From Rickettsiales bacterium (GTDB lineage: Bacteria > Pseudomonadota > Alphaproteobacteria > Rickettsiales > Rickettsiaceae), in NCBI GenBank assembly GCA_947453775.1, contig CANGHM010000021.1, positions 1 to 7,571 of the forward strand: DNA of 7,571 nucleotides, in the 5' to 3' direction. Made by a program: the position numbers and the translations under genes. This document shows positions 6,420-7,571 of the stretch, piece after piece. The notes under the pieces are model-generated. The model worked only from the letters and a program-made list of their open reading frames with translations, searched no databases and had not been told where the DNA came from. The first letter of the stretch is position 1, and every line of letters begins with the position of its first letter.

Positions 6420-6917
6420 ATGAACTACGCTTTTATAAAAAAGAATAGAGAAAGCCTAATGCTTGTTGGTAGCGCTGTATCATTGGCAATGTTTAAGTAT
6501 TTTGAATATTTGCAAATCGTTAAAAACAAGGCTAATCTTTCAAGGGTGATGAAATATATTCAAGATAAAACACTATTAGATTGCAGTATGCTAAAAGATC
6601 CAATAGTGGTAGAAATCGCATTAGATAATATAAAATCAAAAACAGAAGATATAAATTTAACTCAATCTGTATTAAGTAGTAAGGCTTTAAAAACTTTATT
6701 TAACAGAATAAAAGAACAAAAGATAAAATCAATAGATTTAACTGGAGTAATATTAGATAGTAATGCTTTGGAAACTCTTGCTATAGAAATGAAAAATTTA
6801 CAACCATCTGCAACAGAATGCACTTTAACATTTGATATATGCCAAGCAGTACTACCAGATATCTCATACAACTCACCACTATTAGGCCTATGGAAATTTG
6901 GCACCACATTGTTCTAA
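6420..6917 (+). CDS. LRR-containing membrane-associated protein, probably truncated by an in-frame TAA
   Basis: Unrecognised 165-residue protein. Residues about 13-34 form a moderately hydrophobic N-terminal segment that may anchor it or act as an uncleaved signal. Residues 78-133 hold two tandem ribonuclease-inhibitor-like LRRs: I-N-L-T-Q-S-V-L-S-S-K-A-L-K-T-L-F (78-94) and I-D-L-T-G-V-I-L-D-S-N-A-L-E-T-L-A (105-121), each followed by a helix such as R-I-K-E-Q-K-I or E-M-K-N-L. A third, poorer unit may start at 135. From residue 154 the chain becomes hydrophobic again and stops mid-segment at TAA 6915-6917; the same frame stays open to 7130. The start may be M1 (6420) or M14 (6459); M14 would suit the promoter at 6409-6414 and has a weak purine-rich AGAGAAAG before it. 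Together with the protein at 4925-6283 it forms a small LRR-like cluster beside a surface-protein gene. Confidence 0.65.
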   Translation: MNYAFIKKNRESLMLVGSAVSLAMFKYFEYLQIVKNKANLSRVMKYIQDKTLLDCSMLKDPIVVEIALDNIKSKTEDINLTQSVLSSKALKTLFNRIKEQKIKSIDLTGVILDSNALETLAIEMKNLQPSATECTLTFDICQAVLPDISYNSPLLGLWKFGTTLF

Positions 6918-7130
6918 AGCGTCTTAGGTATTGCTATACCTGTAGCTATAAGAACCATTTTATTCCAATTACAAAACTCTTCAGCAAGAGCAGAGCCCAA
7001 ATCTGCCTTAGCAACACAAGCCAAAAAAACTCAATTTGATCCATCAGAAGATGATAAGGCAGAAGAATATAATCAGCCTGTTGAATCAAATGTCACAGGA
7101 AATACATCCTTTGATCCCAATGCATCATGA
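6918..7130 (+). pseudogene. C-terminal continuation of the LRR protein after the premature stop
   Basis: In exactly the frame of the 165-residue protein, the sequence after TAA continues for 70 sense codons to TGA at 7128-7130. It completes a hydrophobic segment (V-L-G-I-A-I-P-V-A-I right after the stop, followed by R-T-I-L-F-Q), then gives an alanine/lysine-rich linker and an acidic polar tail with two F-D-P motifs (Q-F-D-P-S-E-D-D and S-F-D-P-N-A-S). This is protein-like and unlikely to stay open by chance in AT-rich DNA. The ancestral gene was probably 237 codons (6420-7130) with a sense codon, perhaps CAA, at 6915. No good start codon opens this part as a separate gene. UAA read-through or a sequencing error would explain it equally well. 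Confidence 0.6.
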
Positions 7131-7153
7131 TTAAAAAAAGAGTTATTGCTTTG

Positions 7154-7187
7154 TAGCTAAATTTTTTTAGCTATAGCCTAATTTTTT
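7154..7187 (+). terminator. Possible intrinsic terminator after the LRR gene
   Basis: TAGCTAAA (7154-7161) pairs perfectly with TTTAGCTA (7166-7173) around a TTTT loop, and a run of six T follows at 7182-7187. The stem is AT-rich and the T-run sits 8 nt after the stem, so it would be a weak terminator. Its place, just after the stop at 7130 and before a separate promoter, suits the end of a transcript. Confidence 0.45.
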
Positions 7188-7219
7188 AAAATGATATATT
7201 TATCCTTATTTAAGAATAC

Positions 7220-7248
7220 TTGTTTTAACTGATTTGGGCTGATATAAT
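7220..7248 (+). promoter_or_regulatory. Extended -10 promoter for the outer-membrane protein gene
   Basis: TGATATAAT (7240-7248) is a full extended -10 with consensus TATAAT (7243-7248), and TTGTTT (7220-7225) stands 17 nt upstream as a partial -35. A start site near 7255 gives a leader of about 24 nt before the ATG at 7279. This is the best promoter match in the window and fits a highly expressed surface protein. Confidence 0.65.
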
Positions 7249-7278
7249 CAAAATAATAAATCTTCTTATTAAAAATTA

Positions 7279-7571
7279 ATGCATATATCTTAAATTTTTA
7301 ATCATAACAACTGCCCTAATATTTCCATATATAGCCAAATCTTCATATTTTCATACTTCTATTGGTTATATGTATATGGGTGGTGAGGATCAAAATCTAT
7401 GCATTTATGAATATAATAATATAGCGCTACATAGCTCTATTAAGAATTTTAGTGGCTTAGTCAAACATGGCGGGCAAAGCAATATGATGTTTGCTGTTGG
7501 AGCAGGTATGTCGCTAGCACCCAATTTGCGCGGTGAGTTATCTTATGTAAAATCTACTTTAATAGGTGGCA
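7279..7571 (+). CDS. Outer-membrane beta-barrel protein, 5' part; start region appears frameshifted
   Basis: The frame running through 7292-7571 encodes a secretion signal (K-F-L-I-I-T-T-A-L-I-F then P-Y-I-A-K-S) followed by an amphipathic strand F-H-T-S-I-G-Y-M-Y-M-G-G-E-D, and later F-A-V-G-A-G-M-S-L-A-P-N-L-R-G-E-L-S-Y-V, the alternating pattern of small outer-membrane barrels of the opacity/surface-antigen kind common in Rickettsiales. The 3' end is outside the window, so the exact family is not fixed. The ATG at 7279-7281 is well placed after the promoter, but its own frame stops after four codons (TAA 7291-7293). Removing one T at 7290/7291 would join it perfectly to the signal peptide. 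In the barrel frame as written, the only upstream codons are non-standard starts; the first ATG (7370) would lose the signal. The gene may be damaged, use a rare start, or contain a sequencing error. Confidence 0.6.

Noticed and set aside
6662..6907. Minus-strand open frame of 81 codons
   Set aside because: It lies entirely opposite the LRR repeats of the plus-strand gene and shows no domain or signal.
6839..7039. Plus-strand open frame of 66 codons overlapping the end of the LRR gene
   Set aside because: Its residues look random, whereas the frame continuous with the LRR gene encodes a hydrophobic segment and an acidic tail; it is a shadow.
2800..7430. The 11-mer TATAGCGCTAC at 2800-2810 and again at 7420-7430
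   Set aside because: The second copy is inside coding sequence, the match does not extend, and 11-mer matches are expected by chance at this window length.

Overview
The window looks like chromosome from an AT-rich alphaproteobacterium with a reduced genome, most likely an intracellular lineage of the Rickettsiales type. This rests on the low G+C content (about one third by eye), the AT-biased codon use, a DUF1467-type two-helix membrane protein, a GluRS closely resembling rickettsial GltX, a stripped-down HolB, and a small alphaproteobacterial-style protein at the left edge. The order is inferred; no marker here fixes the genus.

Left and centre (1-4797) are conserved housekeeping genes. A small unnamed protein on the minus strand runs off the left edge (1-238). 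Divergent from it is a tight plus-strand set: the DUF1467-like membrane protein (346-579), gltX (584-2005, 4-nt gap) and holB (1996-2778, overlapping gltX by 10 nt), which looks like one transcription unit. In the convergent gap after holB lies an unusually GC-rich structured segment of about 90 bp bounded by a perfect 9-bp inverted repeat. Next, on the minus strand, is an LpoA/YraM-like periplasmic lipoprotein (2872-3978). It is divergent from rsmI (3973-4797), and the two genes share the palindrome ATGCAT as start codons. The rsmI/lpoA pairing is also known from gammaproteobacteria (yraL/yraM).

The right part (4798-7571) is accessory. Two proteins I cannot assign to a named family (4925-6283 and 6420-6917) show ribonuclease-inhibitor-like leucine-rich repeat (LRR) patterns. 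The second is interrupted by an in-frame TAA, and its frame stays open for 70 more codons to 7130. A hairpin/T-tract and a good extended -10 promoter separate this from the 5' part of an outer-membrane beta-barrel protein that leaves the window. The only well-placed ATG of that gene is out of frame with its signal peptide, which suggests a 1-nt frameshift or a non-standard start.

I saw no tRNA, rRNA, CRISPR array, transposase or phage gene. I cannot show a new biological system. The most interesting points are the LRR gene pair with its nonsense codon, the damaged start of the surface protein, the shared start palindrome and the GC-rich element.
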